Notes under the pieces: generated by a model
Seen by the model: only the letters and a program-made list of their open reading frames with translations
Told to the model about the DNA's origin: nothing
Databases searched by the model: none
Shown: in pieces, positions 1 to 7,804 of the stretch
Numbering within the stretch: position 1 is the first letter of the stretch
How the letters are laid out: each line of letters starts with the position of its first letter
Source of the DNA: an uncultured Chromatiaceae bacterium
Lineage (GTDB): Bacteria; Pseudomonadota; Gammaproteobacteria; Enterobacterales; Alteromonadaceae
Reading direction: 5' to 3'
DNA length: 14,076 nt
Assembly (NCBI GenBank): GCA_946482615.1
Contig: CAMLSF010000101.1
Span: 1-14,076 of the forward strand
Translations under genes and position numbers: made by a program

Positions 1-1883
1 GCCAGCAAGCTGGTGGTTTTGGGCATTAAAGTATCCGGAATTTTGCCCAACTGACAATGAGCCTCTTTGACATCAATGCCCTGAGCTTTGCATCTGTCTT
101 TCAACAGTGGCAGGTATTTTTCGGCCAGCAGTTTCAGCATGCTGCTGTCTGTATATAACTGCAACGACAAGGACGAGCCGGATAACTTGCTGATCGCCAA
201 CAATTGCCCCAACTGCTTTAAATCAAACTTCATCGACAATTGCCAGGCCACAGATTTGCCTTTGCCTTTTTCCTGCTCTTCTTCCTGCTGGCTGATGGCA
301 ATTTGGCAAAAATCTGACACTTGCTGATTCTGAATAGGCAAAGTTAAGAAAATTTGCTGCAACGGATCTTTACTTTGTTGCTCCAGTGTCACTAACTGCG
401 CATGTTGTAGTGATGAACTGTGGCTGGACAGCTGTTTTAACAGCTGACTGCTTTGTGTTTGATCCAGCTGAGCGACAAATTCTTTTAACTTATGGTCTTT
501 ATTTGGCCCTTTGTCATTTTGCGGCAGGCTTTGACCTAAACGCCCTAACAATAACTGAATAGCGACCGCCAAAGTACCGGCTGCAGTTTGTGGCATAGTG
601 ACGTTTTGCAGTGGATTAAACTGCAATAAAGCCTGAAGCTGAGCAGGCAACTGGGTCAGAGTGGATAGTTTGCTGGCATCCGGCTGACTCTGGCGGACCA
701 ACTGTAAAATAGCTTTTACCGCTTCCGGTAGTTCAGGCTGTTCAGCCAGATTTTCCCATTCAGGACCCAGCAGAGGTAATAACTGTCGCCAGGCCTGATT
801 CAGGGCCGCCGGTTCTACCTGAGGTTTGATAAACTTTGCCGCTTCCGCTGTTCCTGTGATGGTCTGATGTCGTTCTGTTTTTGCACTTTGTAGCTGAAAT
901 ACTTTGGGCTGAGCATCAATCAATACGGTTTTTTGTTCTGGTATAGCTTTCAGCTGCAACTGGCCTTGTGGGCTAAGCTGCAGCTGATACTGTGGATCGG
1001 CCAGTTGCTGTTTAGTGGCTGCAGGCAATGGCAGCTGTTTTAACTCATTTAAACTCAGCACTGTGCCTGATACTGCGTTGGTCAACTGCGGCAATACCAG
1101 AGGCAAAATGCGTTGCTGCACTGGTGCTGATAGCGGGATGATACTTTGTGGTGCTGAAGTGGAGGCCGGTATTTTTATCTGTGCCGGAGTTTGTCCTGCT
1201 ACAGGCTGAGTTTTTAGGTTCTGTGCTGTCGATTCACTTTTCAGTGGCACTGTCAGCAACTCAGACGCAGCTTTCGTTTCCCCATTGTGCAGCAAAGCTG
1301 CTTTTGGCAACACCAGGCTAAGCTGCCCGGCTTTTAATTGCAGCTTTGCATCCAGCCATTGGCTTGTTGGCAGGTTTTGTAAGGTTGAAGGCAAAGGCAA
1401 CTGCAGTTTATTTTGTCCTGACTGTACAATCAGTTGTTGATCCTGACGTTGAATTTGTACTTGCAGCAGTTTTGTCAGCTGAGTGCTGGCCTGTGTTTGC
1501 AACTGGGTCGTTAATTGAGTGCTGAGTTGAGCGCTGGATTGAGTTGAAATTTGTGCACTGAGTTGTGTCACTAAGTGCTGCAACTGAGGCTGAGTCAGCT
1601 GCAGCGGCATTGGCTGGGGCCCGTTTTGGCTGAGTTTTAATTGCAACTGACCTGATAAAGCCTGAGTTAATTGCACCATTAGCTGACCTTGCAAGGCCGG
1701 TAAATTCAGTTTGGCATCCTGGATCAGCACTATCCCAGCTGGGCTTTGCAGCTTTAATTGGCCTATACCATCTTTGCCAATATTCAGCAGCGCCTGATAG
1801 TTGTGTTCTTCCACCAGCACAGCAGCGGGTACTGACCCTTTGGGTTGGGCACTTAACGCGCTGTCTAGAGTTATCTGGTTCAC
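1..1883 (-). CDS. FliK-type hook-length control domain protein, 3' end cut by window edge
   Basis: An open frame of 627 codons runs without a stop to the left edge. The GTG at 1883 is the first possible start, because an in-frame TGA lies at 1892-1890. The predicted N-terminus is MNQITLDSALSAQ. The long middle part is rich in Gln, Leu, Ser and Thr, with a low-complexity stretch around residues 105-140 built of repeated Thr-Gln-Leu/Ser units. From about residue 540 the sequence matches the pattern of the FliK C-terminal domain (Flg_hook): W547 starts WQLSMKFDLKQLG, followed by a Ser/Leu-rich beta segment and an LLAEKYLPLLKDR helix. FliK proteins are exported by the flagellar type III system, measure hook length and switch export specificity. 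This gene is not in a flagellar cluster here but divergent from ccmA, so it may be a second FliK-like protein. I recall similar FliK-like genes beside ccm in Pseudomonas. The domain call is firm; the exact role is inference. Confidence 0.8.
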   Translation of the reverse strand, partial: MNQITLDSALSAQPKGSVPAAVLVEEHNYQALLNIGKDGIGQLKLQSPAGIVLIQDAKLNLPALQGQLMVQLTQALSGQLQLKLSQNGPQPMPLQLTQPQLQHLVTQLSAQISTQSSAQLSTQLTTQLQTQASTQLTKLLQVQIQRQDQQLIVQSGQNKLQLPLPSTLQNLPTSQWLDAKLQLKAGQLSLVLPKAALLHNGETKAASELLTVPLKSESTAQNLKTQPVAGQTPAQIKIPASTSAPQSIIPLSAPVQQRILPLVLPQLTNAVSGTVLSLNELKQLPLPAATKQQLADPQYQLQLSPQGQLQLKAIPEQKTVLIDAQPKVFQLQSAKTERHQTITGTAEAAKFIKPQVEPAALNQAWRQLLPLLGPEWENLAEQPELPEAVKAILQLVRQSQPDASKLSTLTQLPAQLQALLQFNPLQNVTMPQTAAGTLAVAIQLLLGRLGQSLPQNDKGPNKDHKLKEFVAQLDQTQSSQLLKQLSSHSSSLQHAQLVTLEQQSKDPLQQIFLTLPIQNQQVSDFCQIAISQQEEEQEKGKGKSVAWQLSMKFDLKQLGQLLAISKLSGSSLSLQLYTDSSMLKLLAEKYLPLLKDRCKAQGIDVKEAHCQLGKIPDTLMPKTTSLL

Positions 1884-1923
1884 TTGAGGTCACATCCATT
1901 GGTTGCCATCAGGCTCTTGTTTA

Positions 1924-1929
1924 ATTATA
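1924..1929 (-). promoter_or_regulatory. Candidate -10 box for the FliK-domain gene
   Basis: On the minus strand these bases read TATAAT, a perfect sigma-70 -10 match. The predicted transcript would start near 1917 and give a leader of about 35 bases to the GTG at 1883. I see no good -35 box at 16-18 bases upstream, and no sigma-54 type (GG/GC) element that would mark a class II/III flagellar promoter. Confidence 0.4.
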
Positions 1930-2015
1930 TCGGCGCTGGTGGCTTTGATCTAAAACATTAATTTCTATAAAGCCCGCTGTTTCAAGGTTATAGCGCATTC
2001 GTATTCTATTACCAA

Positions 2016-2021
2016 TATGCT
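2016..2021 (+). promoter_or_regulatory. Candidate -10 box for the ccm operon
   Basis: TATGCT matches four of six consensus -10 bases and lies 33 bases before the proposed TTG start of ccmA. Transcription would begin around 2028-2030, inside or just after the ATG at 2025, which argues against that ATG as the translation start. The -35 region is weak. TATAAA at 1966-1971, with TTGATC at 1945-1950 (15-base spacer), is an alternative. Confidence 0.3.
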
Positions 2022-2041
2022 AAGATGCCGCGACTTTTTTT

Positions 2042-2046
2042 GGGAG
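2042..2046 (+). promoter_or_regulatory. Shine-Dalgarno site that sets the ccmA start at TTG 2055
   Basis: GGGAG sits eight bases before the TTG at 2055. The ATG at 2025, which would give a protein ten residues longer, has no comparable purine-rich site before it and lies at the expected transcription start. The protein from 2055 begins MSIILAAEALSC, in line with the usual short N-terminus of CcmA. Confidence 0.6.
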
Positions 2047-2054
2047 TTTGCCCT

Positions 2055-2681
2055 TTGTCGATAATTTTGGCCGCCGAAGCATTAAGCTGTGTCCGCCAGG
2101 ACAGAGTGTTATTTGAAAACTTAAATTTTCAGTTAAGTGCAGGGCAAGTACTTTATATTCAAGGAAAAAACGGTGCCGGTAAAAGTTCGCTGCTGCGACT
2201 GCTGGCCGGTTTGACTTTGCCTGAAGACGGTCAGATTTTATTCCACGGTAAACCTCTGCAGGAGCAAACCGAATTTTTTGCCGACCAATTGCTTTTTATC
2301 GGCCACCACAGCGGTATCCATCCCCAACTGACCGCATTACAAAACTTAGCCTTTTGGTCGGCTTTGTCTGAACAAGCTATAGCAGACCCTTATCAGTTAT
2401 TGGGCGCTTTAGGTTTGGCAGGACTTGAAGATATTCCCTGTTTTATGCTCTCTGCCGGGCAGCAGCGCCGTGTCTCTTTAGCCCGCTTATGGTTTACCCA
2501 TAAACCACTATGGATTCTGGATGAGCCTTTTACCTCTTTGGATCAGCAGTTGATCAGCAAGCTCGAAAACCATTTTTTACAACATCTGTCAAAAGGTGGT
2601 CTTATTGTATTGACCAGCCACCAGGCCTTATCGGCTGTTTATCCGGCGCTACAGACTATAGAACTGGAGTACAGATGGTGA
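2055..2681 (+). CDS. ccmA: Heme exporter ATP-binding protein CcmA
   Basis: ATPase of the CcmAB(CD) ABC complex on the cytoplasmic face of the inner membrane. Its ATP hydrolysis drives release of heme-loaded CcmE from CcmC. From the TTG start the protein has 208 residues, the normal length for CcmA. The Walker A motif GKNGAGKSS is at about residues 37-45, the ABC signature LSAGQQRR at 132-139, the Walker B LWILDEPF at 152-159, and the H-loop His near 189 in TSHQ. The segment between (LFIGHHSGIHPQLTALQNL) is typical of CcmA. A longer reading from ATG 2025 is possible but lacks a ribosome binding site. The stop overlaps the start of ccmB by seven bases, so translation is probably coupled. First gene of the ccm operon. 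Confidence 0.95.
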   Translation: MSIILAAEALSCVRQDRVLFENLNFQLSAGQVLYIQGKNGAGKSSLLRLLAGLTLPEDGQILFHGKPLQEQTEFFADQLLFIGHHSGIHPQLTALQNLAFWSALSEQAIADPYQLLGALGLAGLEDIPCFMLSAGQQRRVSLARLWFTHKPLWILDEPFTSLDQQLISKLENHFLQHLSKGGLIVLTSHQALSAVYPALQTIELEYRW

Positions 2682-3340
2682 TGTGGCGCGCTTTAGTCAA
2701 ACGTGAATTGCAGTTATTGGGCAGGCAAAAAGCCGACTGGCTGAATCCATTGGTGTTCTTTTTATTGGTACTGAGCTTGTTTCCACTGGGTATTGGTCCT
2801 GAACCCGGTATGCTAAAGCAAATAGCGCCGGGTTTAGTCTGGATAGCAGCGCTGTTAAGTGTGTTATTGTCGGCCGAGCGCTTATTTAAAGACGATTACC
2901 GTTATGGGGTGATCGAGCAGTTAGTGGCAGGCCGTCAGGGTTTATTTAGTTATGTCACAGCGAAAATTTGCTGTCACTGGTTATCGACCGGTGTGCCTTT
3001 AGTCTTGGTATCACCCTTAATAGCGGTGTTATTAGGCCTCGACTGGCAAAGCTGGCAGGTGTTAGTACTGACCTTAATGCTGGGTACACCCGTATTGAGT
3101 CTATTAAGTGTGCTGGGCGCAGCACTTACTATGGCCGCTGATAAAGGTGGCATACTGCAGGCGCTGATTATTTTACCTTTGTATATTCCACTGCTGATTT
3201 TTGCCAGTGGTGCTATGGAAGCCGCAGCCACAGCTTTGCCTTACACAGGGCAACTGGCTGTATTAGTCGCTTTTTTATTGTTCGCCTTAGCGCTGGTGCC
3301 TCTGGCCGTGCGTCAGGCTCTTCGAATGAATGTGGGGTAA
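2675..3340 (+). CDS. ccmB: Heme exporter permease CcmB
   Basis: Integral membrane partner of CcmA. It has 221 residues, close to the usual 220, and about six hydrophobic segments. Family hallmarks are the N-terminal WRALVKRELQL, the FPLGIGPEP loop at about residues 36-44, IAPGLVWIAALLS, the SAERLFKDDYRYG segment, and the LILPLYIPLLIFASGAMEAA segment near the C-terminus. CcmAB is no longer thought to export heme itself; it powers release of holo-CcmE from the CcmCD complex. The start codon ATG 2675 lies inside the end of ccmA. A second in-frame ATG at 2681 overlaps the ccmA stop and is an equally possible start; the difference is two residues. Confidence 0.95.
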   Translation: MVMWRALVKRELQLLGRQKADWLNPLVFFLLVLSLFPLGIGPEPGMLKQIAPGLVWIAALLSVLLSAERLFKDDYRYGVIEQLVAGRQGLFSYVTAKICCHWLSTGVPLVLVSPLIAVLLGLDWQSWQVLVLTLMLGTPVLSLLSVLGAALTMAADKGGILQALIILPLYIPLLIFASGAMEAAATALPYTGQLAVLVAFLLFALALVPLAVRQALRMNVG

Positions 3341-3341
3341 T

Positions 3342-4094
3342 ATGTTCCGTTGGTTAGATCCTTACGCCAAACCTGAAACTTTGTACCATCTGTGTGGCCG
3401 TTTATTGCCTTATCTGATGGGGCTGGCGGTAGTTACTTTGCTGCTGGGCATTATCTGGGGCCTGGCTTTTAGTCCTTCAGATTATCAACAAGGTGACAGC
3501 TACCGCATTATTTATATTCATGTGCCTTCAGCCATCTGGTCTATGGGCGCGTATAGCAGTATGGCCATCGCTGCTTTTATTGGTTTAGTCTGGCAAATCC
3601 GGGTGGCACAATGGGCTGTGCTGGCGATAGCGCCTGTAGGTGCTGTCTATACAGTGATTGCCCTAATTACAGGTGCAGCCTGGGGCAAGCCCATGTGGGG
3701 CACCTGGTGGGTCTGGGACGCACGGTTAACTTCTGAATTGGTGCTGCTGTTTTTGTATTTAGGTGTGATTGCACTCTCTGGTGCTTTTTCTGAAGCGGCC
3801 CGCGGTATCAAAGTTGCGTCTTTGCTGGCGATTGTAGGCGTGGTGAATCTGCCTATCATCCATTACTCCGTCGAGTGGTGGAACACCCTGCATCAGGGCG
3901 CTACCATCACCAAGTTTGCCAAACCTTCGATAGACCCTTCGATGTTATGGCCACTTTTGATCTGCCTTTTAGGTTTTGCTTTGTTGTTAGCGGCTTTAAC
4001 CTGCTTACGTTTACGCAGTCAGATTTTAATTTTTGAACAGCACAGGCCCTGGGTCCGGCAGCTGGTGGATAAACAAGACGGAGAGCAAAGCTGA
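3342..4094 (+). CDS. ccmC: Heme-handling membrane protein CcmC
   Basis: CcmC places heme on the chaperone CcmE at the periplasmic face. The chosen start, ATG 3342, gives MFRWLDPYAKPETLYHL and 250 residues. The upstream ATG at 3330 would add four residues and overlap ccmB; GGGG at 3334-3337 lies before 3342. With this start the two conserved heme-ligand histidines fall exactly at 60 (IIYIHVPSAIWS) and 184 (WWNTLHQG), the same numbers as in E. coli CcmC. The tryptophan-rich heme-binding WWD motif is WGTWWVWDARLTSE at residues 119-132. Six membrane segments are expected. The TGA stop shares one base with the ccmD start. No defect is seen. Confidence 0.96.
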   Translation: MFRWLDPYAKPETLYHLCGRLLPYLMGLAVVTLLLGIIWGLAFSPSDYQQGDSYRIIYIHVPSAIWSMGAYSSMAIAAFIGLVWQIRVAQWAVLAIAPVGAVYTVIALITGAAWGKPMWGTWWVWDARLTSELVLLFLYLGVIALSGAFSEAARGIKVASLLAIVGVVNLPIIHYSVEWWNTLHQGATITKFAKPSIDPSMLWPLLICLLGFALLLAALTCLRLRSQILIFEQHRPWVRQLVDKQDGEQS

Positions 4095-4294
4095 TGGCTT
4101 TTACATCCTGGACAGACTTTTGGGCTATGGGCGGTTACGCGCTTTTTGTCTGGTTATCTTTTGGTACTACTTTTGCGTTATTGCTGGGCTTGTGGTGGTA
4201 CAGCCAGCGACAACATAAACAGATACAACAACAAATCCGCGCCAAAGCAGCGCGGGAGCAACGGGTGCGGCAACATCAGGAGAAAGAGAAGTAG
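4094..4294 (+). CDS. ccmD: Heme exporter small subunit CcmD
   Basis: Small inner-membrane protein of 66 residues that stabilises the CcmC-CcmE complex and is needed for release of holo-CcmE. It has one membrane helix at about residues 14-37 (AMGGYALFVWLSFGTTFALL begins it), followed by a strongly basic and Gln-rich helical tail on the cytoplasmic side (RQHKQIQQQIRAKAAREQR). This is the standard CcmD plan, and the aromatic GGYALFVW segment is the most conserved part of the family. The gene sits between ccmC and ccmE as expected. Its start overlaps the ccmC stop in TGATG, and its TAG directly abuts the ccmE ATG. Confidence 0.92.
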   Translation: MAFTSWTDFWAMGGYALFVWLSFGTTFALLLGLWWYSQRQHKQIQQQIRAKAAREQRVRQHQEKEK

Positions 4295-4798
4295 ATGAAT
4301 CCGAGACGTCAAAAACGCTTAGTGGCCGTGTTGGCCTTTGTGTTGTTGTTAGGTGGTGCTATTGGCGCCATGTTGTATGCATTGCAGCAAAATATTGATT
4401 TGTTTTATACGCCAAGCCAGCTGATTGAAGGCATGGGCGACGACAAAATAAAACCTGAAATAGGCCAGCGTCTGCGGATCGGTGGCATGGTAGTCAAAGG
4501 TTCAGTACGACGCGACCCGAATTCCCTGAAAGTCAGCTTCGATTTAGTCGACACTGGCCCACTGGTCACAGTGGAATACGAAGGTATATTGCCGGATTTA
4601 TTCCGGGAAGGGCAGGGCATAGTAGCCCAGGGCGTATTAGTGGATGAAAAGACGATATTGGCTTCGGAAGTGTTAGCTAAACACGACGAAGAATATATGC
4701 CGCCTGAAGTGGCTGAAGCGGTCAAAGGCATTAAACATGTTGCGCCGAAAAATTATCAGCCAGAGCCAAAAGCACCAGCTGCAGGTCAACAGCCATGA
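4295..4798 (+). CDS. ccmE: Periplasmic heme chaperone CcmE
   Basis: Membrane-anchored heme chaperone that receives heme covalently and passes it to CcmF. The protein has 167 residues. A basic N-terminus (MNPRRQKR) precedes one membrane helix at about 9-30, then an OB-fold periplasmic domain. The heme-attachment histidine is H130 in [10 protein letters not shown] and the nearby tyrosine is Y134, both at the E. coli positions, so this is the common His-type CcmE and not the Cys variant. The C-terminal tail after about residue 150 is Pro/Ala/Lys rich and probably flexible. The GGAG-type site inside the end of ccmD (AGGAGAAAGAG, ending near 4288) serves as ribosome binding site. The stop overlaps ccmF in ATGA. 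Confidence 0.96.
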   Translation: MNPRRQKRLVAVLAFVLLLGGAIGAMLYALQQNIDLFYTPSQLIEGMGDDKIKPEIGQRLRIGGMVVKGSVRRDPNSLKVSFDLVDTGPLVTVEYEGILPDLFREGQGIVAQGVLVDEKTILASEVLAKHDEEYMPPEVAEAVKGIKHVAPKNYQPEPKAPAAGQQP

Positions 4799-6762
4799 TT
4801 GCAGAATATGGTCAACTGGCGCTGACTTTTGCGCTTTGTATTTCTGTAGCTTTGGCCATAGTGCCTCTGTACGGCAGTTTTAAAGGTCAGCACACTGCGT
4901 TGCAGCTGGGTAATCCACTGTCTTATGCCTTGTTTTTATTGACGGCATTTTCGTTCTGGGCTTTGTCCTACGCCTTTTGGGCCAATGATTTTACTGTGGT
5001 TTACGTAGCCACTAACTCCAACTCTTTGTTGCCCTGGTATTACCGCCTGACAGCAGTCTGGGGGGGGCATGAAGGTTCGATGTTATTGTGGTTGCTCACC
5101 TTGTCCGGCTGGATTGCTGCGGTAGCGTTGTTTTCACGTAGTTTGCCATTGCAGTTTCAGGGGCGGATCTTGGGTGTCATGGGTTTAATAGCCGTAGGTT
5201 TTTATGCCTTTGTGCTTTTTATGTCCAACCCTTTTGAGCGCAGCCTGCCTTATTTCCCGGTCGATGGCCGTGACTTAAATCCGCTGCTGCAGGACTTTGG
5301 CATGATCATTCACCCACCTATGTTGTATATGGGTTATGTCGGTTTTGCGGTGTCTTTTGCTTTTGCGATAGCGGCCTTAATGGGCGGTAAGTTTGACAGC
5401 ACCTGGGCACGTTGGGCCAGACCCTGGACCTTAGCCGCCTGGTTGTTTTTAACGCTGGGCATTATGCTCGGCAGCTGGTGGGCTTATAACGAACTGGGCT
5501 GGGGCGGCTGGTGGTTCTGGGATCCGGTCGAAAACGCTTCTTTTATGCCATGGCTGGTTGGCACAGCTCTTATTCATTCTTTAGCTGTGACTGAAAAACG
5601 CGGCACCTTCAAATCCTGGACAGTGCTGCTGGCGATAGCCGCATTTTCACTGAGTTTATTGGGTGCCTTTTTAGTGCGTTCAGGCGTGTTGGTGTCCGTG
5701 CATTCTTTTGCCTCAGATCCAAGCCGTGGTTTGTATTTACTGGCGTTTTTACTGCTGGTGGTCGGTGGTTCCTTGCTGTTGTACGCGCTTCGGATGCACT
5801 CGGTGCGCAGTCAGGCCCGTTATGAATTGTTTTCCCGCGAAGTACTGCTGTGGGGCAATAATATTTTCCTGCTCACCGCTACTTTAGTGGTGCTGCTGGG
5901 CACTTTATTCCCGCTGGTGCACAAAGAACTGGGCTTAGGGTCCATCTCCATTGGCGAGCCGTTTTTTAATCAGCTGTTTTATTATCTGGTGATCCCTTTT
6001 GCCTTGTTATTGGGTTTAGGTCCCTGGGTGCGCTGGAAACAACAGCAGGTGCAGCCTTTGCTCAAACCCATGAGTTTGATCGCCATCGCCACCTTAACAC
6101 TGGCTTTGGGCACTTTGGCCGCATTACAAAGTATTCAGGCCAATTTAGCCTTACTTGGATTGTTGTTGGGCGCCTGGGTGGGCTCGTCCGCTATTTTTGA
6201 ATTGTGGCAGCGTTTGCAGCAGTTTGGTTCGGTCAAACAAGGACTCACTAAACTCAACGCCAGTCATTTTGGTATGACACTGGCGCATATAGGTTTTGCT
6301 GTGTTGGTCGTGGGTGTGGCTATGACCAAAACCTACAGTGTTGAAACCCAGGTTCGGATGAAAGCCGGTGAGCAGGTCGAACTGGCGGGTTATCAGTTTA
6401 AGCTGGTGGAGGTTTATCCACTCAATGGGCCTAATTACAAAGGTGAAGCAGCGGAGCTGGATGTCAGCTATCAGGGCGACTATGTCACGCATTTGCATGC
6501 AGAAAAACGTTTTTACACAGTGCAGCGCAGTGTGATGACTGAAGCTGCAGTGCATGCCCGTTTAAGCCGCGATTTGTATGTGGCTTTGGGGGAATCACTA
6601 AATGATGACAGCTGGGCTTTAAGTATATATGTGAAGCCTTTTGTGCGCTGGATTTGGCTGGGTGGGTTATTAATGGCTTTGGGTGGTTTGATAGCGCTGT
6701 GTGATAAACGCTATCGCCGTCGTACTGCATCTACTGAAGTGAAGGAGACAGCTGATGCGTAA
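4795..6762 (+). CDS. ccmF: Cytochrome c heme lyase subunit CcmF
   Basis: Large polytopic inner-membrane protein of 655 residues, near the usual 640-660. It carries its own heme b and joins heme from CcmE to the CXXCH motif of apocytochrome c. The WWD heme-binding motif is at residues 235-250 ([16 protein letters not shown]). Conserved histidines are H173 (IIHPP), H261 (ALIHSLAV), H303 (SVHSFASDP) and H498 (LAHIG). The first three match the numbers of the E. coli heme ligands, and H498 lies in the conserved AHxG segment that supplies the fourth. A periplasmic domain precedes the last membrane helix. The start overlaps ccmE by four bases and the end overlaps ccmG by eight. The frame is intact. 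Confidence 0.97.
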   Translation: MIAEYGQLALTFALCISVALAIVPLYGSFKGQHTALQLGNPLSYALFLLTAFSFWALSYAFWANDFTVVYVATNSNSLLPWYYRLTAVWGGHEGSMLLWLLTLSGWIAAVALFSRSLPLQFQGRILGVMGLIAVGFYAFVLFMSNPFERSLPYFPVDGRDLNPLLQDFGMIIHPPMLYMGYVGFAVSFAFAIAALMGGKFDSTWARWARPWTLAAWLFLTLGIMLGSWWAYNELGWGGWWFWDPVENASFMPWLVGTALIHSLAVTEKRGTFKSWTVLLAIAAFSLSLLGAFLVRSGVLVSVHSFASDPSRGLYLLAFLLLVVGGSLLLYALRMHSVRSQARYELFSREVLLWGNNIFLLTATLVVLLGTLFPLVHKELGLGSISIGEPFFNQLFYYLVIPFALLLGLGPWVRWKQQQVQPLLKPMSLIAIATLTLALGTLAALQSIQANLALLGLLLGAWVGSSAIFELWQRLQQFGSVKQGLTKLNASHFGMTLAHIGFAVLVVGVAMTKTYSVETQVRMKAGEQVELAGYQFKLVEVYPLNGPNYKGEAAELDVSYQGDYVTHLHAEKRFYTVQRSVMTEAAVHARLSRDLYVALGESLNDDSWALSIYVKPFVRWIWLGGLLMALGGLIALCDKRYRRRTASTEVKETADA

Positions 6763-7324
6763 ACTGGCGTTTTTTATCCCCTTTGCACTTTTTATTGGCT
6801 TGTCGGTGTTTTTATTCAGTGGTTTATTCTCCAATCCGATGGAGCGTGAATCTTCGGTTCTGAATCAGCCACTCCCTGCTTTTGCTTTGCCTGATTTACA
6901 ACAGCCGGAAAAAATCTGGACGCCGGACAGTGTCAAAGGCAAACCCATGTTGCTGAATGTCTGGGGCACCTGGTGTGTCACCTGTAATGCCGAACTGGCC
7001 TATTTAACAGAGCTGCGTGAGCAAGGTGTGATGATCGTAGGTTTGTATTATCAGCAACCTGTGGACGCCGCTTTTGGTGAGGTTTTTAACCTTGCTGCCT
7101 TGCAGCAGGAAGTAGCATTAAAGCTGGAACAACAGGGCAATCCTTACCAGTGGAACATTCTGGATAAAGACCGCACCCTGATTTTTGATTTAGGGGTCAC
7201 AGGTGCGCCTGAAACTTTCCTGATCGACGCTCAGGGTATTATCCGGTATCACCATATAGGCGATATTAATCCGCAGGTCTGGCAGCAAAAACTGGCTGCT
7301 GCCTATCAGAGTTTGCAGGAGTAG
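6755..7324 (+). CDS. ccmG: Thiol:disulfide oxidoreductase CcmG/DsbE
   Basis: Membrane-anchored thioredoxin-fold protein of 189 residues that reduces disulfides in apocytochrome c and/or CcmH before heme attachment, fed by DsbD/CcdA. One N-terminal membrane anchor spans about residues 5-24. The active site is WCVTC with C74 and C77, inside LNVWGTWCVTCNAEL. The cis-proline loop is GVTGAPETFLID with P152, a firm CcmG hallmark. The residue after the first Cys is Val, where E. coli CcmG has Pro (WCPTC); this may change the redox potential slightly but other family members also vary here. The start lies inside the end of ccmF, eight bases before its stop ends. Three bases separate its stop from ccmH. 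Confidence 0.95.
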   Translation: MRKLAFFIPFALFIGLSVFLFSGLFSNPMERESSVLNQPLPAFALPDLQQPEKIWTPDSVKGKPMLLNVWGTWCVTCNAELAYLTELREQGVMIVGLYYQQPVDAAFGEVFNLAALQQEVALKLEQQGNPYQWNILDKDRTLIFDLGVTGAPETFLIDAQGIIRYHHIGDINPQVWQQKLAAAYQSLQE

Positions 7325-7327
7325 GAC

Positions 7328-7804
7328 ATGAAATACTTTTTTTTCAGCCTGCTGCTGCTCACTGCTGCTGCGCATGCGACCCAGGCTTTAATAGAGTTTA
7401 AAAGCCCGGAGCAACAGGCGTTATTTAAAGAGCTGACGCACGAGTTACGTTGTCCTAAATGCCAGAACCAGAATATTGCCGACTCCAGTGCGGTCGTCGC
7501 TGTGGATATGCGCAATAAAACGCTGGAGCTGGTGCAACAAGGCCAAACTAAACAACAGGTGCTGGATTATATGAAAAGTCGTTATGGCGACTTTGTGCAT
7601 TACCAGCCGCCGCTGAATAAGTTCACCTTTATTTTATGGTTATTGCCGGCATTGATGGTGGTTGGGCTGGTGCTGTTACTGCTGGCTCGTCGTAAAGCTG
7701 AGCGCAAAGTGCTGGCTACAGAGCCAGTGGATACAGCTCAGGCCGAACCTCAGTTAGAACAGCAACTTGATCAACTGATTGAGCAGTACAGGAGAAAAAG
7801 CTGA
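7328..7804 (+). CDS. ccmH: Cytochrome c maturation protein CcmH (redox subunit)
   Basis: Periplasmic thiol protein that works with CcmG and CcmF in preparing the apocytochrome cysteines. It has 158 residues, so it is the short form without fused TPR domain; that part is encoded separately as ccmI. A signal peptide (MKYFFFSLLLLTAAAHA) probably ends after A17. The redox motif is LRCPKCQNQNI with C42 and C45, the family LRCXXCQ motif. The three-helix domain continues through YMKSRYGDFVHYQPP. One membrane helix spans about 100-120, followed by a short Gln/Glu-rich tail in the cytoplasm. The stop shares one base with the ccmI start. Confidence 0.95.
   Translation: MKYFFFSLLLLTAAAHATQALIEFKSPEQQALFKELTHELRCPKCQNQNIADSSAVVAVDMRNKTLELVQQGQTKQQVLDYMKSRYGDFVHYQPPLNKFTFILWLLPALMVVGLVLLLLARRKAERKVLATEPVDTAQAEPQLEQQLDQLIEQYRRKS

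Noticed and set aside
1408..1899. 163-codon minus-strand open frame starting with ATG 1899
   Set aside because: It lies one frame off the FliK-domain gene, has an ordinary-looking start but Cys/Arg/Asn-rich nonsense composition, and no domain. The GTG 1883 frame gives 627 coherent codons to a recognisable domain.
1945..1958. FNR/Anr box as an annotated feature
   Set aside because: Only one half-site matches fully, so it is given as a low-interest finding and not as a feature.
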